Notes under the pieces: generated by a model
Told to the model about the DNA's origin: nothing
What the model saw: the letters and a program-made list of their open reading frames with translations, nothing else
Databases searched by the model: none
Made by a program: the position numbers and the translations under genes
Assembly (NCBI RefSeq): GCF_002749895.1
Contig: NZ_NBUS01000043.1
Span: forward strand, 76,130 to 121,763
Reading direction: 5' to 3'
Origin: Vibrio fujianensis
GTDB taxonomy: Bacteria > Pseudomonadota > Gammaproteobacteria > Enterobacterales > Vibrionaceae
Length of the DNA stretch: 45,634 nucleotides
Shown here: positions 8,898-17,463 of the stretch, piece by piece
How positions within the stretch are numbered: the first letter of the stretch is position 1
Layout of the letters: each line of letters opens with the position of its first letter

Positions 8898-9461
8898 TTA
8901 GGCATGTCCAGATTGAGGAGACAATTGAATAGGGTCGATCCCCAGTTTTTTTATCGCCTTATGCCATTTTTCATGCACAGGCGTATCAAAAATCAAGTCG
9001 GCATCGGCTTCTATGGTTAGCCATGAATTTTCGGTCAACTCCTTCTCCAATTGGCCGGGAGACCAACCGGCATAACCAAGCGCAACGATATAACCATTTG
9101 GTTCAGCATCAGTACCTAACACGCTGAGGATATCTTTTGAGGTTGTTACCGAGATATCATCGGTCATTTGAATGGTCGATTCATAATGATCTTTGGGTTT
9201 ATGCAACACAAAACCGCGATCTTCTGAGATAGGCCCACCGTTAAATACCGGTTTGTTGAGACTTTGATCCCGAGACTGGGGGTAAGCAGGTTCAATTTCC
9301 ACCTGCTTTAACATACCGCTGACGGTAATATCGATAGGTGCGTTGATCATGAGCCCCATCGCGCCCTCTTCATTATGTTCGCAGAGATAAATGACACTGC
9401 GTTTGAAGTAAGGATCCTGCATGTTTGGCATAGCAACGAGAAAATGATTAGTTAGGTTCAT
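8898..9461 (-). CDS. yqgE: YqgE family protein (UPF0301/DUF179)
   Basis: A conserved cytoplasmic protein whose role is unknown; it is usually encoded next to yqgF and gshB. The 187 residues begin with the family hallmark [36 protein letters not shown], followed by [14 protein letters not shown] and [14 protein letters not shown], all typical of DUF179. No signal peptide or membrane segment is seen. It lies 39 bp after gshB and probably shares its transcript. Confidence 0.93.
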   Translation of the reverse strand: MNLTNHFLVAMPNMQDPYFKRSVIYLCEHNEEGAMGLMINAPIDITVSGMLKQVEIEPAYPQSRDQSLNKPVFNGGPISEDRGFVLHKPKDHYESTIQMTDDISVTTSKDILSVLGTDAEPNGYIVALGYAGWSPGQLEKELTENSWLTIEADADLIFDTPVHEKWHKAIKKLGIDPIQLSPQSGHA

Positions 9462-9500
9462 CTAATCTTCAATCCTTTAGCGTTCAGGAGCCATGGGCTC

Positions 9501-10457
9501 CTACATGGATAAAGCTTTAATACGACGTTCGATGGCATCCATTAGTTTTCCGGTAATTGAAATGTCAAATGCGGTTTCAATTTCACGGATACAAGTTGGA
9601 CTGGTGACGTTTATTTCAGTCAGTTTATCACCAATGACATCCAGACCGACAAAGATCAGCCCTTTTTCTTTCAAGATGGGAGCGACCGCTAAAGCGATGG
9701 CTTTATCGGTTTCACTTAATGGGCGAGCTTGACCTGTTCCTCCAGCGGCTAAGTTACCGCGAGTTTCACCTTTTGCGGGAATGCGTGCTAAGCAGTAAGG
9801 CATTGGTTCACCATCCACAACTAAGATTCGCTTATCGCCATTGCTAATATCGGGGACGAAGGTCTGTGCCATACAATAGTTTTGCCCGTGATTGGTCAGC
9901 GTTTCAATGATCACCGAGACGTTTGGATCGCCTTCTTTTACTCGAAAGATAGACGAACCGCCCATACCATCTAATGGTTTTAATATCACATCGCCATGTT
10001 GCTGGCGAAAGGCTTTAATCTTTTCTGCTTTACGGGTCACTATTGTGGTTGGTGTTAATTCTGGGAACCAAGCGGTAAAGAGTTTTTCATTACAGTCGCG
10101 CAGGCTTTGCGGCTTATTGACAATCAAGGTGCCTTCATCTTCTGCGCGTTCAAGAATATAGGTCGCATAAATATATTCTGTATCAAAAGGGGGATCTTTA
10201 CGCATTAAAATCACATCAAGTTCAGCCAAGGCTAGGGTTTGTTGAGATTTAAACTCATACCAACCATTAGGATCTTGTTTGACTTCAACAATTTTGGTAT
10301 CGGCCATAGCGACACCTTGATCTAAGTGTAAATCAGCCATTTCCATGTAGTGGATTTGATAACCACGGCGCTGGGCTTCTAACAGCATGGCAAAGCTGGA
10401 ATCTTTTTTGATATTGATGGACGAAATGGGGTCCATGACGATACCGAGTTTAATCAT
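9501..10457 (-). CDS. gshB: Glutathione synthetase
   Basis: GshB joins gamma-glutamylcysteine and glycine with ATP to make glutathione. The 318 residues show the ATP-grasp organisation: IKLGIVMDPISSINIKKDSSFAML at the N-terminus, DVILMRKDPPFDTEYIYATYILE, the ATP-binding ILKPLDGMGGSSIFR, the glycine-rich lid RGNLAAGGTGQAR, and the metal-binding DVIGDKLTEINVTSPTCIREIE. The start is well supported by AAGGAG seven bases before the ATG. It lies 11 bp after rsmE, with yqgE downstream, the usual rsmE-gshB-yqgE-yqgF order. Confidence 0.96.
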   Translation of the reverse strand: MIKLGIVMDPISSINIKKDSSFAMLLEAQRRGYQIHYMEMADLHLDQGVAMADTKIVEVKQDPNGWYEFKSQQTLALAELDVILMRKDPPFDTEYIYATYILERAEDEGTLIVNKPQSLRDCNEKLFTAWFPELTPTTIVTRKAEKIKAFRQQHGDVILKPLDGMGGSSIFRVKEGDPNVSVIIETLTNHGQNYCMAQTFVPDISNGDKRILVVDGEPMPYCLARIPAKGETRGNLAAGGTGQARPLSETDKAIALAVAPILKEKGLIFVGLDVIGDKLTEINVTSPTCIREIETAFDISITGKLMDAIERRIKALSM

Positions 10458-10468
10458 TGGGAACTCCT

Positions 10469-11200
10469 TTAGCCAAGATCGCCGAAGCGAACTTGTAGGG
10501 CGGTAATAGCGGTGAGTGCTGCGGTTTCTGTTCTAAGCACTCGAGGTCCAAGCAGCGTTTCTGAAAAGTGATATTGTTCGGTCATGGTTATTTCTTGGGC
10601 CGATAACCCCCCTTCTGGGCCAATCAACAAACGCACTTTATTGACGGGTGCCGGCAGGGTGTTAATTGAATATTGCGCTCTTGGATGTAAATTGAGTTTG
10701 AGGGCATCGCTTGGTTCTGCGCACCATGCTTCCAATGTCATAATGGGACGAATCACCGGGACACGATTTCGGCCGCACTGCTCACAGGCAGCAATGGCGA
10801 TTTTTTGCCACTGTTGCAGTTTTTTCTCGAAACGTTTTTCGTCAAGTTTGACGCCACAGCGTTCAGATAACAGCGGCGTAATGGTATTGACTCCCAGCTC
10901 AACAGATTTTTGAATGGTAAATTCCATTTTATCCCCACGAGACACAACTTGCCCTAAGTGTAAGTTAAGCGGGGATTCCATGCTGTTTTCAAAGCGCTCA
11001 ATGACGTCTACTAGCAGTTGCTTTTTGCCTACCTCTTGGATAACCGCTGGGAATTCAGCATCAGAGCCATCAAACAAACAGACCGCTTGACCGGGCTGCA
11101 TACGCAACACACGACCAATGTGGTTGGCGGCATCATCACTTAGTGCAAGGGAGCCTAACTGAGTGATCGGAGAAGGATGATAGATTCGTGGAATACGCAT
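10469..11200 (-). CDS. rsmE: 16S rRNA m3U1498 methyltransferase RsmE
   Basis: RsmE methylates N3 of U1498 in 16S rRNA. The 243-residue protein has an N-terminal PUA-like domain ([12 protein letters not shown]...[19 protein letters not shown]) and a C-terminal SPOUT methyltransferase domain with the knotted SAM-binding motifs [14 protein letters not shown] and [16 protein letters not shown]. These motifs are diagnostic. A GGAA ribosome site sits before the ATG. It heads the rsmE-gshB-yqgE-ruvX run; the 227-bp gap upstream to endA probably carries its promoter. Confidence 0.94.
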   Translation of the reverse strand: MRIPRIYHPSPITQLGSLALSDDAANHIGRVLRMQPGQAVCLFDGSDAEFPAVIQEVGKKQLLVDVIERFENSMESPLNLHLGQVVSRGDKMEFTIQKSVELGVNTITPLLSERCGVKLDEKRFEKKLQQWQKIAIAACEQCGRNRVPVIRPIMTLEAWCAEPSDALKLNLHPRAQYSINTLPAPVNKVRLLIGPEGGLSAQEITMTEQYHFSETLLGPRVLRTETAALTAITALQVRFGDLG

Positions 11201-11390
11201 GCCGAGTTCCTAGTGATTGATGATATACCCAAGCGGTGTTTAACTCGCGATTGGGGGGCTGTGATTCGCTGTTCGGGTGTATAACATGGATGCTGATACG
11301 ATAAAAAACAAGGGGTAAAGTTCAAGATACCCTCGCAAGGGATCATAGCTCACCTAGCGATAACTGCAACGATTTTGCTAAGCGTCAAGA

Positions 11391-11414
11391 AGCAGAGCGG
11401 TGATACGCTCTGCT
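11391..11414 (-). terminator. Hairpin after endA
   Basis: AGCAGAGCG (11391-11399) pairs with CGCTCTGCT (11406-11414) around a 6-nt loop, just downstream of the endA stop. The U-tract on the minus strand is poor (TTCTTGACG), so termination strength is uncertain. Confidence 0.45.
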
Positions 11415-11427
11415 GTCTCATCGGTCG

Positions 11428-12138
11428 TTAAGGGTGATTGATAGGGCACTGATTGTAGACAAAGGGGTTATGGTTGCCTTGAATTTTAGCAATTCGTCGA
11501 TCACGTTCACATTCCCATTCGTCAACTGGATATTGGCTATCCCATACCTGCATCAATTGGGCTTGCTGTTTCGATAAACGAAAACCGTATTGCTGGCTCA
11601 TATACCAATAAGTTCGGGCAATGGCTCCGCGTGCGCGTGCCGGTGGCATGGCCTTTCGTTGAGCAAAATTGACTTGCATTTCACACTGCCCATAAGTGAC
11701 GCCATCAATACCATTCCATTGACTAAAATTAAAGTTAGAACGATCACCGTTAACCTCACCAATTGCCGGAGTCAGGTTGTGTAAATCGGCTTCCATTTGG
11801 CGAAAATGTTGGTCATGGCGCGTGCAATTTTTTCGACCGCCTTCTTGCCAGCATTGCAATTGATGGCCAAATTGCCAAGCGGGGACCACATGTTCCCACT
11901 CTATACGATTGGCTCGTACGGCTTGTTTACGTATTTGGTAGCCACAAGACTCAAGCTCAGGAAGCCCTTTTTTTCCTTTCCAAGTAATGTTACATCCGCA
12001 GTAAAAACTGATCGGATGCTGTTGATAAATCGTGATTGCCGCTTTTTTGGCTTGAGAAAAAGAGGTGGGTGCAGAAGCAAATAGCCCACGACTAAAGAGC
12101 AGTAGGCATATAGTGGATAGCAAACGAAAATGAAACAT
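11428..12138 (-). CDS. endA: Secreted endonuclease I (Dns/EndA)
   Basis: A non-specific DNase exported from the cytoplasm; in V. cholerae the orthologue at this locus is Dns, an extracellular nuclease that degrades free DNA and limits natural transformation. The 236 residues begin with a signal peptide ([23 protein letters not shown]). The beta-beta-alpha-metal catalytic core is [15 protein letters not shown] with the general-base His83, followed by the Mg-binding asparagine region [16 protein letters not shown]. Several cysteines in the mature part ([34 protein letters not shown]) agree with the disulfide-rich Vvn-type fold. No convincing ribosome site is seen before the ATG. The presence of pilT, pilU and this nuclease suits a naturally competent Vibrio. 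Confidence 0.93.
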   Translation of the reverse strand: MFHFRLLSTICLLLFSRGLFASAPTSFSQAKKAAITIYQQHPISFYCGCNITWKGKKGLPELESCGYQIRKQAVRANRIEWEHVVPAWQFGHQLQCWQEGGRKNCTRHDQHFRQMEADLHNLTPAIGEVNGDRSNFNFSQWNGIDGVTYGQCEMQVNFAQRKAMPPARARGAIARTYWYMSQQYGFRLSKQQAQLMQVWDSQYPVDEWECERDRRIAKIQGNHNPFVYNQCPINHP

Positions 12139-12218
12139 AATTTAGACTGGTTTTAGTATGATTTTTCTCAGTCTAACACTCAAAAAATGGCCTGCCTATC
12201 CATTAGGGAAGCGAACGA

Positions 12219-12722
12219 TTAACGAGTTAGCTGTTGGCCGGTAAAATGTAGTGGCTGTTGACAGCGTCGGCAGCGATAAGTGGCTTGTTGACGTAATACT
12301 TTATTATGGCGGCGTATCGACAGCGGATAGCTTTGGCATGAACACCGATATTCGAATGTTTTACCTTGGACAGAATGGACATTAAACGAGTGAGTGGTGC
12401 GCGGAACACATTGAAACACCTGTGACATTATCTGTTGCCATTCTGCACCATGAGGACGAACTCGACCATATTGATGATAAGTGATGAGGTGGGCAATTTC
12501 ATGGGGGATGACTTCGGAGAGAAACGCATGTGTGTTTTCTACAAATAAAATAGGATTTAAACGAATTTCCCATAGCTGAAGATAGGCTTTTCCTGCCGTT
12601 TTGCCTCGCAGTTTAAAGTTGAGACTCGGCAGAGGGAATGGATAAGCAAAATAGTCACTAGCCAGTTTGATGCAGTGTTCTATTTGCCGGTAAGCGCGAT
12701 AGTGTAATTCAAAGTCAAACAA
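12219..12722 (-). CDS. sprT: SprT family zinc metalloprotease-like protein (TTG start)
   Basis: SprT proteins carry a putative zinc protease domain related to eukaryotic Spartan; the bacterial function is not well defined. The 167 residues contain the zinc motif H74-E-I-A-H78 in [11 protein letters not shown], a further candidate ligand His91 in RPHGAEW, and a C-terminal zinc ribbon of two cysteine pairs (RCSC and RCRRC) as in E. coli SprT. There is no ATG at the N-terminus: the start is a TTG at 12722, supported by GGGAG six bases upstream. The rare start suggests low expression. It lies between endA and metK as in V. cholerae and E. coli. Confidence 0.9.
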   Translation of the reverse strand: MFDFELHYRAYRQIEHCIKLASDYFAYPFPLPSLNFKLRGKTAGKAYLQLWEIRLNPILFVENTHAFLSEVIPHEIAHLITYHQYGRVRPHGAEWQQIMSQVFQCVPRTTHSFNVHSVQGKTFEYRCSCQSYPLSIRRHNKVLRQQATYRCRRCQQPLHFTGQQLTR

Positions 12723-12734
12723 GGGGAACTCCCA

Positions 12735-12762
12735 ATAAAAAACCCCAGCCGAGGCTGAGGTT
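12735..12762 (-). terminator. Intrinsic terminator after metK
   Basis: On the minus strand AACCTCAGCC and GGCTGGGGTT form a tight stem followed by TTTT. It lies just past the metK stop and before sprT. Confidence 0.8.
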
Positions 12763-12785
12763 CTATTATATCAATAAGTATTGAT

Positions 12786-13940
12786 TTACTTAATACCAGC
12801 AAAATCACGCAATTGGGCCGCTTTATCGGTTGCTTCCCATGGGAATTCCTCTCGACCAAAGTGGCCATAGGCTGCGGTTTTCTTATAAATTGGTTGCAGT
12901 AAGTTCAGCATCTCTTGTAACCCATAAGGGCGGAGATCAAATAATTGGCGTACCGCCTCAATGATAATATCATGTGAGACTTTTTCTGTGCCAAAAGTCT
13001 CCACCATAATAGACGTTGGATCAGCTACGCCAATCGCGTAGGAAAGCTGAATTTCACAACGATCAGCCATACCCGCGGCCACAATGTTTTTCGCCACATA
13101 ACGAGCAGCATAAGCAGCGCTACGGTCAACTTTGGATGGATCTTTACCTGAGAATGCTCCACCACCGTGGCGAGCTGCGCCGCCATAGGTATCAACGATA
13201 ATTTTACGTCCGGTTAAGCCACAGTCGCCCATTGGGCCACCAATCACGAAACGACCCGTTGGGTTGATAAAGAATTTGGTCTCTTTGCTTAACCATTCGG
13301 CTGGTAAAACGGGTTTGATGATTTCCTCCATGACGCCTTCACGTAGATCGGCGGTGGAAACCGAATCACTGTGTTGCGTTGACAGAACGACAGCGTCAAT
13401 GCCGACGATGTTTCCTTGATCATATTGGAAGGTAACTTGCGATTTCGCATCAGGGCGTAGCCATTCAAGCGTACCGTTTTTACGAACTTCAGCTTGGCGT
13501 TGCATTAAGCGATGAGCATAAGTAATGGGGGCCGGCATGAGTACGTCAGTTTCATTACACGCATAACCAAACATGATGCCCTGGTCGCCCGCGCCTTGTT
13601 CTTTCGGATCAGCTTTGTCAACCCCTTGATTTATATCTGGAGATTGTTTGCCAATCGTATTGAGTACTGCACATGAATTGGCATCAAATCCCATATCCGA
13701 GTGAGTGTAACCAATCTCACGTACAGTGTGACGAGTGAGTTCTTCAATGTCGACCCAAGCTGAAGTGGTGATTTCGCCGCCAACCATCACCATGCCAGTT
13801 TTGACATAAGTCTCACAGGCGACGCGTGCTTTCGGATCTTGTTCTAAAATGGCATCAAGTACCGCGTCAGAGATTTGGTCGGCAATTTTATCTGGATGAC
13901 CTTCTGATACGGATTCAGAAGTAAACAAGTGTTTAGCCAT
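12786..13940 (-). CDS. metK: S-adenosylmethionine synthase
   Basis: MetK makes S-adenosylmethionine from methionine and ATP, releasing phosphate and pyrophosphate. The 384 residues have all the family motifs: [15 protein letters not shown] with the metal and triphosphate ligands, [12 protein letters not shown], the [21 protein letters not shown] segment, [16 protein letters not shown] (P-loop-like) and [17 protein letters not shown] lies before the ATG. The upstream region holds three tandem MetJ boxes at 14014-14037, so methionine/SAM repression is expected. A strong terminator follows. Confidence 0.98.
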   Translation of the reverse strand: MAKHLFTSESVSEGHPDKIADQISDAVLDAILEQDPKARVACETYVKTGMVMVGGEITTSAWVDIEELTRHTVREIGYTHSDMGFDANSCAVLNTIGKQSPDINQGVDKADPKEQGAGDQGIMFGYACNETDVLMPAPITYAHRLMQRQAEVRKNGTLEWLRPDAKSQVTFQYDQGNIVGIDAVVLSTQHSDSVSTADLREGVMEEIIKPVLPAEWLSKETKFFINPTGRFVIGGPMGDCGLTGRKIIVDTYGGAARHGGGAFSGKDPSKVDRSAAYAARYVAKNIVAAGMADRCEIQLSYAIGVADPTSIMVETFGTEKVSHDIIIEAVRQLFDLRPYGLQEMLNLLQPIYKKTAAYGHFGREEFPWEATDKAAQLRDFAGIK

Positions 13941-14013
13941 GATAGCTCCAAAAAGTTATATCAGTAACGAGCAGTCAACGAGAATGACTGAACGATGAAA
14001 TTGTTCAATATGT

Positions 14014-14037
14014 AGGCGTTTCTACATCTAGACGTCT
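14014..14037. promoter_or_regulatory. Three tandem MetJ boxes upstream of metK
   Basis: The MetJ operator is a tandem array of 8-bp boxes with consensus AGACGTCT. Here three boxes follow without gaps: AGGCGTTT (6 of 8), CTACATCT (5 of 8) and AGACGTCT (8 of 8). The array lies 74 to 97 bp upstream of the metK start, a known MetJ target in enterobacteria and vibrios. Confidence 0.8.
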
Positions 14038-14087
14038 ATTCTAGTTTTCAGCGCTTAAATTACAAGCTCTTTTTTAGTTTATCTTAT

Positions 14088-14103
14088 AGCCAAACGTTTG
14101 CTC
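14088..14103. promoter_or_regulatory. PurR-like operator upstream of tkt
   Basis: The core CAAACGTTTG (14091-14100) is a perfect palindrome, and the 16-mer agrees with ACGCAAACGTTTGCGT at 12 positions. PurR is a LacI-family repressor of purine genes. Another LacI-family protein could bind instead. Confidence 0.45.
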
Positions 14104-14184
14104 AAAATTATGAGATTTTTATCGTTATACCGAAATATGTGGTAACACCTTGCAAAAATAGAATAAATCACCAGCAAAAGGTTT

Positions 14185-14205
14185 GCAGAGCCCGAGGGGC
14201 TTTGC
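14185..14205 (+). other. Stem-loop in the tkt upstream region
   Basis: GCAGAGCCC (14185-14193) pairs with GGGCTTTGC (14197-14205), one G-U pair, around a GAG loop. No T-run follows. It ends 56 bp before the tkt start and may lie in its 5' leader or overlap the promoter. Confidence 0.5.
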
Positions 14206-14261
14206 GACAATACTGACCTCGATTTTTACTCATCTCGCTTACTTCCCATTTAGGAGTTGAC

Positions 14262-16259
14262 ATGTCTTCTCGCAAACAACTTGCCAATGCGATCCGTGCT
14301 CTGAGCATGGACGGCGTTCAAAAAGCTAATTCTGGCCACCCGGGTGCCCCGATGGGGATGGCGGATATCGCTGAAGTGCTGTGGCGTTCACATTTAAACC
14401 ACAATCCACAAAACCCACACTGGGCTGATCGCGACCGTTTTGTCTTGTCTAATGGTCACGGTTCTATGCTAATTTATTCACTGTTACACCTAACAGGATA
14501 CGAGCTTTCGATTGACGATCTAAAAAATTTCCGTCAGTTACACTCGAAAACGCCAGGCCACCCAGAATATGGTTATGCGCCAGGTATTGAAACAACAACT
14601 GGCCCACTCGGGCAAGGCATTACTAATGCCGTGGGGATGGCGATTGCAGAAAAAGCATTAGCCGCTCAATTTAATAAACCAGGCCACGATATTGTCGATC
14701 ACTTTACTTATGTGTTTATGGGTGATGGCTGCTTAATGGAAGGCATTTCTCATGAAGCGTGTTCACTTGCTGGTACGCTTGGCCTTGGCAAACTGATTGC
14801 TTTTTGGGATGACAACGGCATCTCTATTGATGGTCATGTAGAAGGATGGTTCTCTGACGATACACCAAAACGCTTTGAAGCTTACGGTTGGCATGTTATC
14901 CCAGCGGTTGACGGCCATGATGCGGATGCGATTCATGCCGCGATCGAAGCGGCAAAAACGGAAACGTCTCGCCCAACCCTCATTTGTACCAAAACCATTA
15001 TCGGGTTTGGCTCTCCTAATAAAGCCGGCTCACACGATTGCCATGGTGCGCCACTAGGCAACGATGAAATCAAAGCGGCTCGTGAATTCTTAGGTTGGGA
15101 ACACGCACCATTTGAAATTCCTGCGGATATTTATGCACAGTGGGATGCTAAACAAGTCGGTGCAAGCAAAGAAGCGGCTTGGAATGAGAAATTTGCTGCT
15201 TACGCGAAAGCTTACCCAGCAGAAGCCGCAGAATACAAACGCCGCGTAGCGGGTGAATTGCCAGCTAATTGGGAAGCTGCCACCAGCGAGATTATCGCTA
15301 ACCTGCAAGCCAACCCTGCCAATATTGCTTCACGTAAAGCGTCTCAAAACGCGCTCGAAGCGTTTGGTAAGTTATTGCCAGAATTTATGGGCGGCTCGGC
15401 GGACTTAGCGCCATCAAACCTCACTATGTGGTCAGGATCTCAATCTCTAACGGCAGAAGATTTTTCCGGTAATTATATCCATTATGGCGTGCGTGAATTT
15501 GGCATGACGGCGATCATCAATGGTATCGCTCTGCATGGCGGCTTCGTTCCTTACGGTGCGACCTTCCTGATGTTTATGGAATACGCCCGTAACGCGATGC
15601 GTATGGCTGCGTTGATGAAAGTACAAAACATCCAAGTGTATACCCATGACTCGATTGGTCTCGGTGAAGATGGCCCAACTCACCAACCGGTGGAGCAAAT
15701 GGCTTCCCTGCGTTTAACACCAAACATGAGCACATGGCGTCCTTGTGACCAAGTGGAATCAGCCGTTGCTTGGAAACTGGCGATTGAGCGTAAAGATGCG
15801 CCTTCCGCGTTGATCTTCTCGCGTCAAAATCTCGCTCAGCAACCTCGCACTGAAGCGCAAGTGGCTGATATTGCCAAAGGGGGTTACATCCTTAACGATT
15901 GCGCTGGCAAACCAGAGCTTATTTTGATTGCGACCGGCTCTGAAGTTGAGCTAGCGATTAATGCAGCGGCAGAGCTGACTGCGCAAGGTAAACAGGTGCG
16001 TGTGGTCTCAATGCCTTCTACCGATACCTTTGATAAGCAAGATGCCGCGTATCGTGAAGCGGTATTACCTGCAGACGTGACCAAACGTATCGCGATTGAA
16101 GCAGGCATTGCTGATTTCTGGTATAAGTACGTTGGTTTTGGCGGCAAGATCATCGGCATGACGACTTTTGGTGAATCAGCGCCCGCGGATCAGTTGTTCA
16201 AAATGTTTGGTTTTACGACAGAAAATGTCGTGAAAACAGCCAACGAATTACTGGCATAA
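14262..16259 (+). CDS. tkt: Transketolase
   Basis: Transketolase transfers two-carbon ketol units in the non-oxidative pentose phosphate pathway, linking ribose 5-phosphate, erythrose 4-phosphate and glycolysis. The 665 residues match the family length. The thiamine diphosphate domain shows [44 protein letters not shown] and the metal-binding [13 protein letters not shown]. The pyrimidine-binding domain has [17 protein letters not shown] and [19 protein letters not shown]. Upstream lie a PurR-like palindrome and a stem-loop. The neighbour epd-pgk-fbaA cluster uses the same metabolites. A strong terminator follows. Confidence 0.97.
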   Translation: MSSRKQLANAIRALSMDGVQKANSGHPGAPMGMADIAEVLWRSHLNHNPQNPHWADRDRFVLSNGHGSMLIYSLLHLTGYELSIDDLKNFRQLHSKTPGHPEYGYAPGIETTTGPLGQGITNAVGMAIAEKALAAQFNKPGHDIVDHFTYVFMGDGCLMEGISHEACSLAGTLGLGKLIAFWDDNGISIDGHVEGWFSDDTPKRFEAYGWHVIPAVDGHDADAIHAAIEAAKTETSRPTLICTKTIIGFGSPNKAGSHDCHGAPLGNDEIKAAREFLGWEHAPFEIPADIYAQWDAKQVGASKEAAWNEKFAAYAKAYPAEAAEYKRRVAGELPANWEAATSEIIANLQANPANIASRKASQNALEAFGKLLPEFMGGSADLAPSNLTMWSGSQSLTAEDFSGNYIHYGVREFGMTAIINGIALHGGFVPYGATFLMFMEYARNAMRMAALMKVQNIQVYTHDSIGLGEDGPTHQPVEQMASLRLTPNMSTWRPCDQVESAVAWKLAIERKDAPSALIFSRQNLAQQPRTEAQVADIAKGGYILNDCAGKPELILIATGSEVELAINAAAELTAQGKQVRVVSMPSTDTFDKQDAAYREAVLPADVTKRIAIEAGIADFWYKYVGFGGKIIGMTTFGESAPADQLFKMFGFTTENVVKTANELLA

Positions 16260-16286
16260 TCAACCGCTAAACGCAGCAGATAAACG

Positions 16287-16322
16287 AAGCCTTAGTATTG
16301 AAACTAAGGCTTTTTCTTTTTT
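16287..16322 (+). terminator. Intrinsic terminator after tkt
   Basis: A 10-bp stem, AAGCCTTAGT (16287-16296) and ACTAAGGCTT (16303-16312), is followed by TTTCTTTTTT. Confidence 0.9.
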
Positions 16323-16328
16323 ACCGCT

Positions 16329-16410
16329 TATCCCCTTCTTACTTGAAGTTGCTGGGGTGTTGGCTACGTTCGTTGACCGAATCACATCGCCTCCAAGTTG
16401 TTTGGGTATA
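16329..16410. repeat. ERIC-like repeat, internally shortened
   Basis: About 82 bp running from TTATCCCCTTCTTACTTGAAG to CCAAGTTGTTTGGGTATA. It shares the motifs GTTGGCTACGTTC and CCAAGTTGTTTGGGTATA with the 128-bp copy at 42785-42912 but lacks the middle part. It lies between the convergent tkt and irgB. Confidence 0.65.
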
Positions 16411-16416
16411 TGATGT

Positions 16417-17319
16417 TTAATCTTGTTGCCATTCTACCGGTATCGCTTGACGTACGGCTTCAATTAGTAATCTTAATCGTAATGGATGTCGACCAATCGG
16501 GTAAAAGGCGTGTACGTCAATCGGAGATGACTTCCAACCCTTAAGGCAGGCAGATAAGCTGTTTGGATGCGCTCGTTCAAAGCCATTAGCGATCCAGGTC
16601 GGAAGTAGCCCGACGCCCCGTCCTTTTGCAATCGCATCAGCTTGCATGGCTAGATTATCGCTTTGTAGGCGACTTTCCATAACCGGTAAGGTGTAGTGAC
16701 CTAACGTATTATGGTGTAATTCCAATGCCTTATGATCAACAGTGATAAAGTCAATCCATGGATGATGAAGCAATTCTTGTGGGTGCTGTAATGGCGCATG
16801 GGTAGCAAGGTAGTCAGGAGAAGCATACACCGTATGGTGCCATTGTCCTAATGGCTCACGGTGGTAACCTGTCGGAGAGATAGGCCCAACCCATATTATT
16901 AAATCTGGGTCTAATAGATGCTCGGCCAACTGAAACTGGCTATGCAGCTTGATCTTGATATGCTGATGTTCTTGCATGAATGCATCTAAAATTTTACTCA
17001 TCCATCCTCTGATTAAGCTGGGATGAATAACCAAGGTCAGCTCGCCACTCACTTGGTTATTCAGTTCGTGAATGGCTTCTTGACCTTTTACCGCCAGATC
17101 GAGCAATTGTTCAGCGTAAACTGAAAAAATCTCACCCGCCTTAGTGAGTGATAGTTTATTTCCCTGCCGAGTCACTAAAGTTTGTGCTAAATCGGTTTCC
17201 AATTGGGTAATGCGTCGACTTAGGGTGGACTTCGGTTGGGATAACGCTTTGGCTGCAGCGGTAAGGCTTTTGTATTGACAGAGTGCATAAAACGCGCGTA
17301 TTGCACTGAGATCCTGCAT
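16417..17319 (-). CDS. irgB: LysR-type activator of irgA
   Basis: IrgB is a LysR-family protein known in V. cholerae to activate the divergent iron-regulated receptor gene irgA. The 300 residues have an N-terminal winged helix (MQDLSAIRAFYALCQYKSLTAAAKALSQPKSTLSRRITQLE, about 1-60) and a LysR substrate-binding domain (about 88-295). The start codons of irgB and irgA are 144 bp apart and the Fur box at 17434-17448 sits between them, so both genes probably share iron control. The name rests on position and resemblance to V. cholerae IrgB. Confidence 0.9.
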   Translation of the reverse strand: MQDLSAIRAFYALCQYKSLTAAAKALSQPKSTLSRRITQLETDLAQTLVTRQGNKLSLTKAGEIFSVYAEQLLDLAVKGQEAIHELNNQVSGELTLVIHPSLIRGWMSKILDAFMQEHQHIKIKLHSQFQLAEHLLDPDLIIWVGPISPTGYHREPLGQWHHTVYASPDYLATHAPLQHPQELLHHPWIDFITVDHKALELHHNTLGHYTLPVMESRLQSDNLAMQADAIAKGRGVGLLPTWIANGFERAHPNSLSACLKGWKSSPIDVHAFYPIGRHPLRLRLLIEAVRQAIPVEWQQD

Positions 17320-17433
17320 GATGGGGATACCTTTGTTAGTGAAAATTCACTGGTTGTTCCAAAAGTGGTCTGAACTATTCCATATCTGCCTCTTTTATAT
17401 TAAGCGAAAATGTGAATAATTCCTTTTTCCAAT

Positions 17434-17448
17434 TAATAATAATTATCA
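17434..17448. promoter_or_regulatory. Fur box of irgA/irgB
   Basis: TAATAATAATTATCA matches the 7-1-7 Fur core TGATAATnATTATCA at all but one position. It ends 15 bp before the irgA start codon. Fur with iron would repress irgA and irgB. Confidence 0.85.
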
Positions 17449-17463
17449 TTTATGGAGTGGTAA

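Larger units (their letters stand above)
13941..14261. other. metK-tkt divergent control region
   Basis: This 321-bp stretch between divergent metK and tkt has no gene. It holds the MetJ boxes (14014-14037), a PurR-like palindrome (14088-14103), a stem-loop (14185-14205) and probable promoters on both strands. A TTGCAG (14183) and GACAAT (14206) pair with 17-bp spacing is one candidate promoter for tkt. Confidence 0.7.

Noticed and set aside
9485-9502. Short hairpin AGGAGCC/GGGCTCC between gshB and yqgE
   Set aside because: A short stem without a T-tract at the gshB stop; noted but not supported as a terminator.
11224-11283. TATACCC...GGGTGTATA inverted ends in the rsmE-endA gap
   Set aside because: The ends resemble the ERIC-like repeat, but the interior lacks the CCAAGTTGTTT and GTTGGCTACGTTC blocks, so membership cannot be supported.
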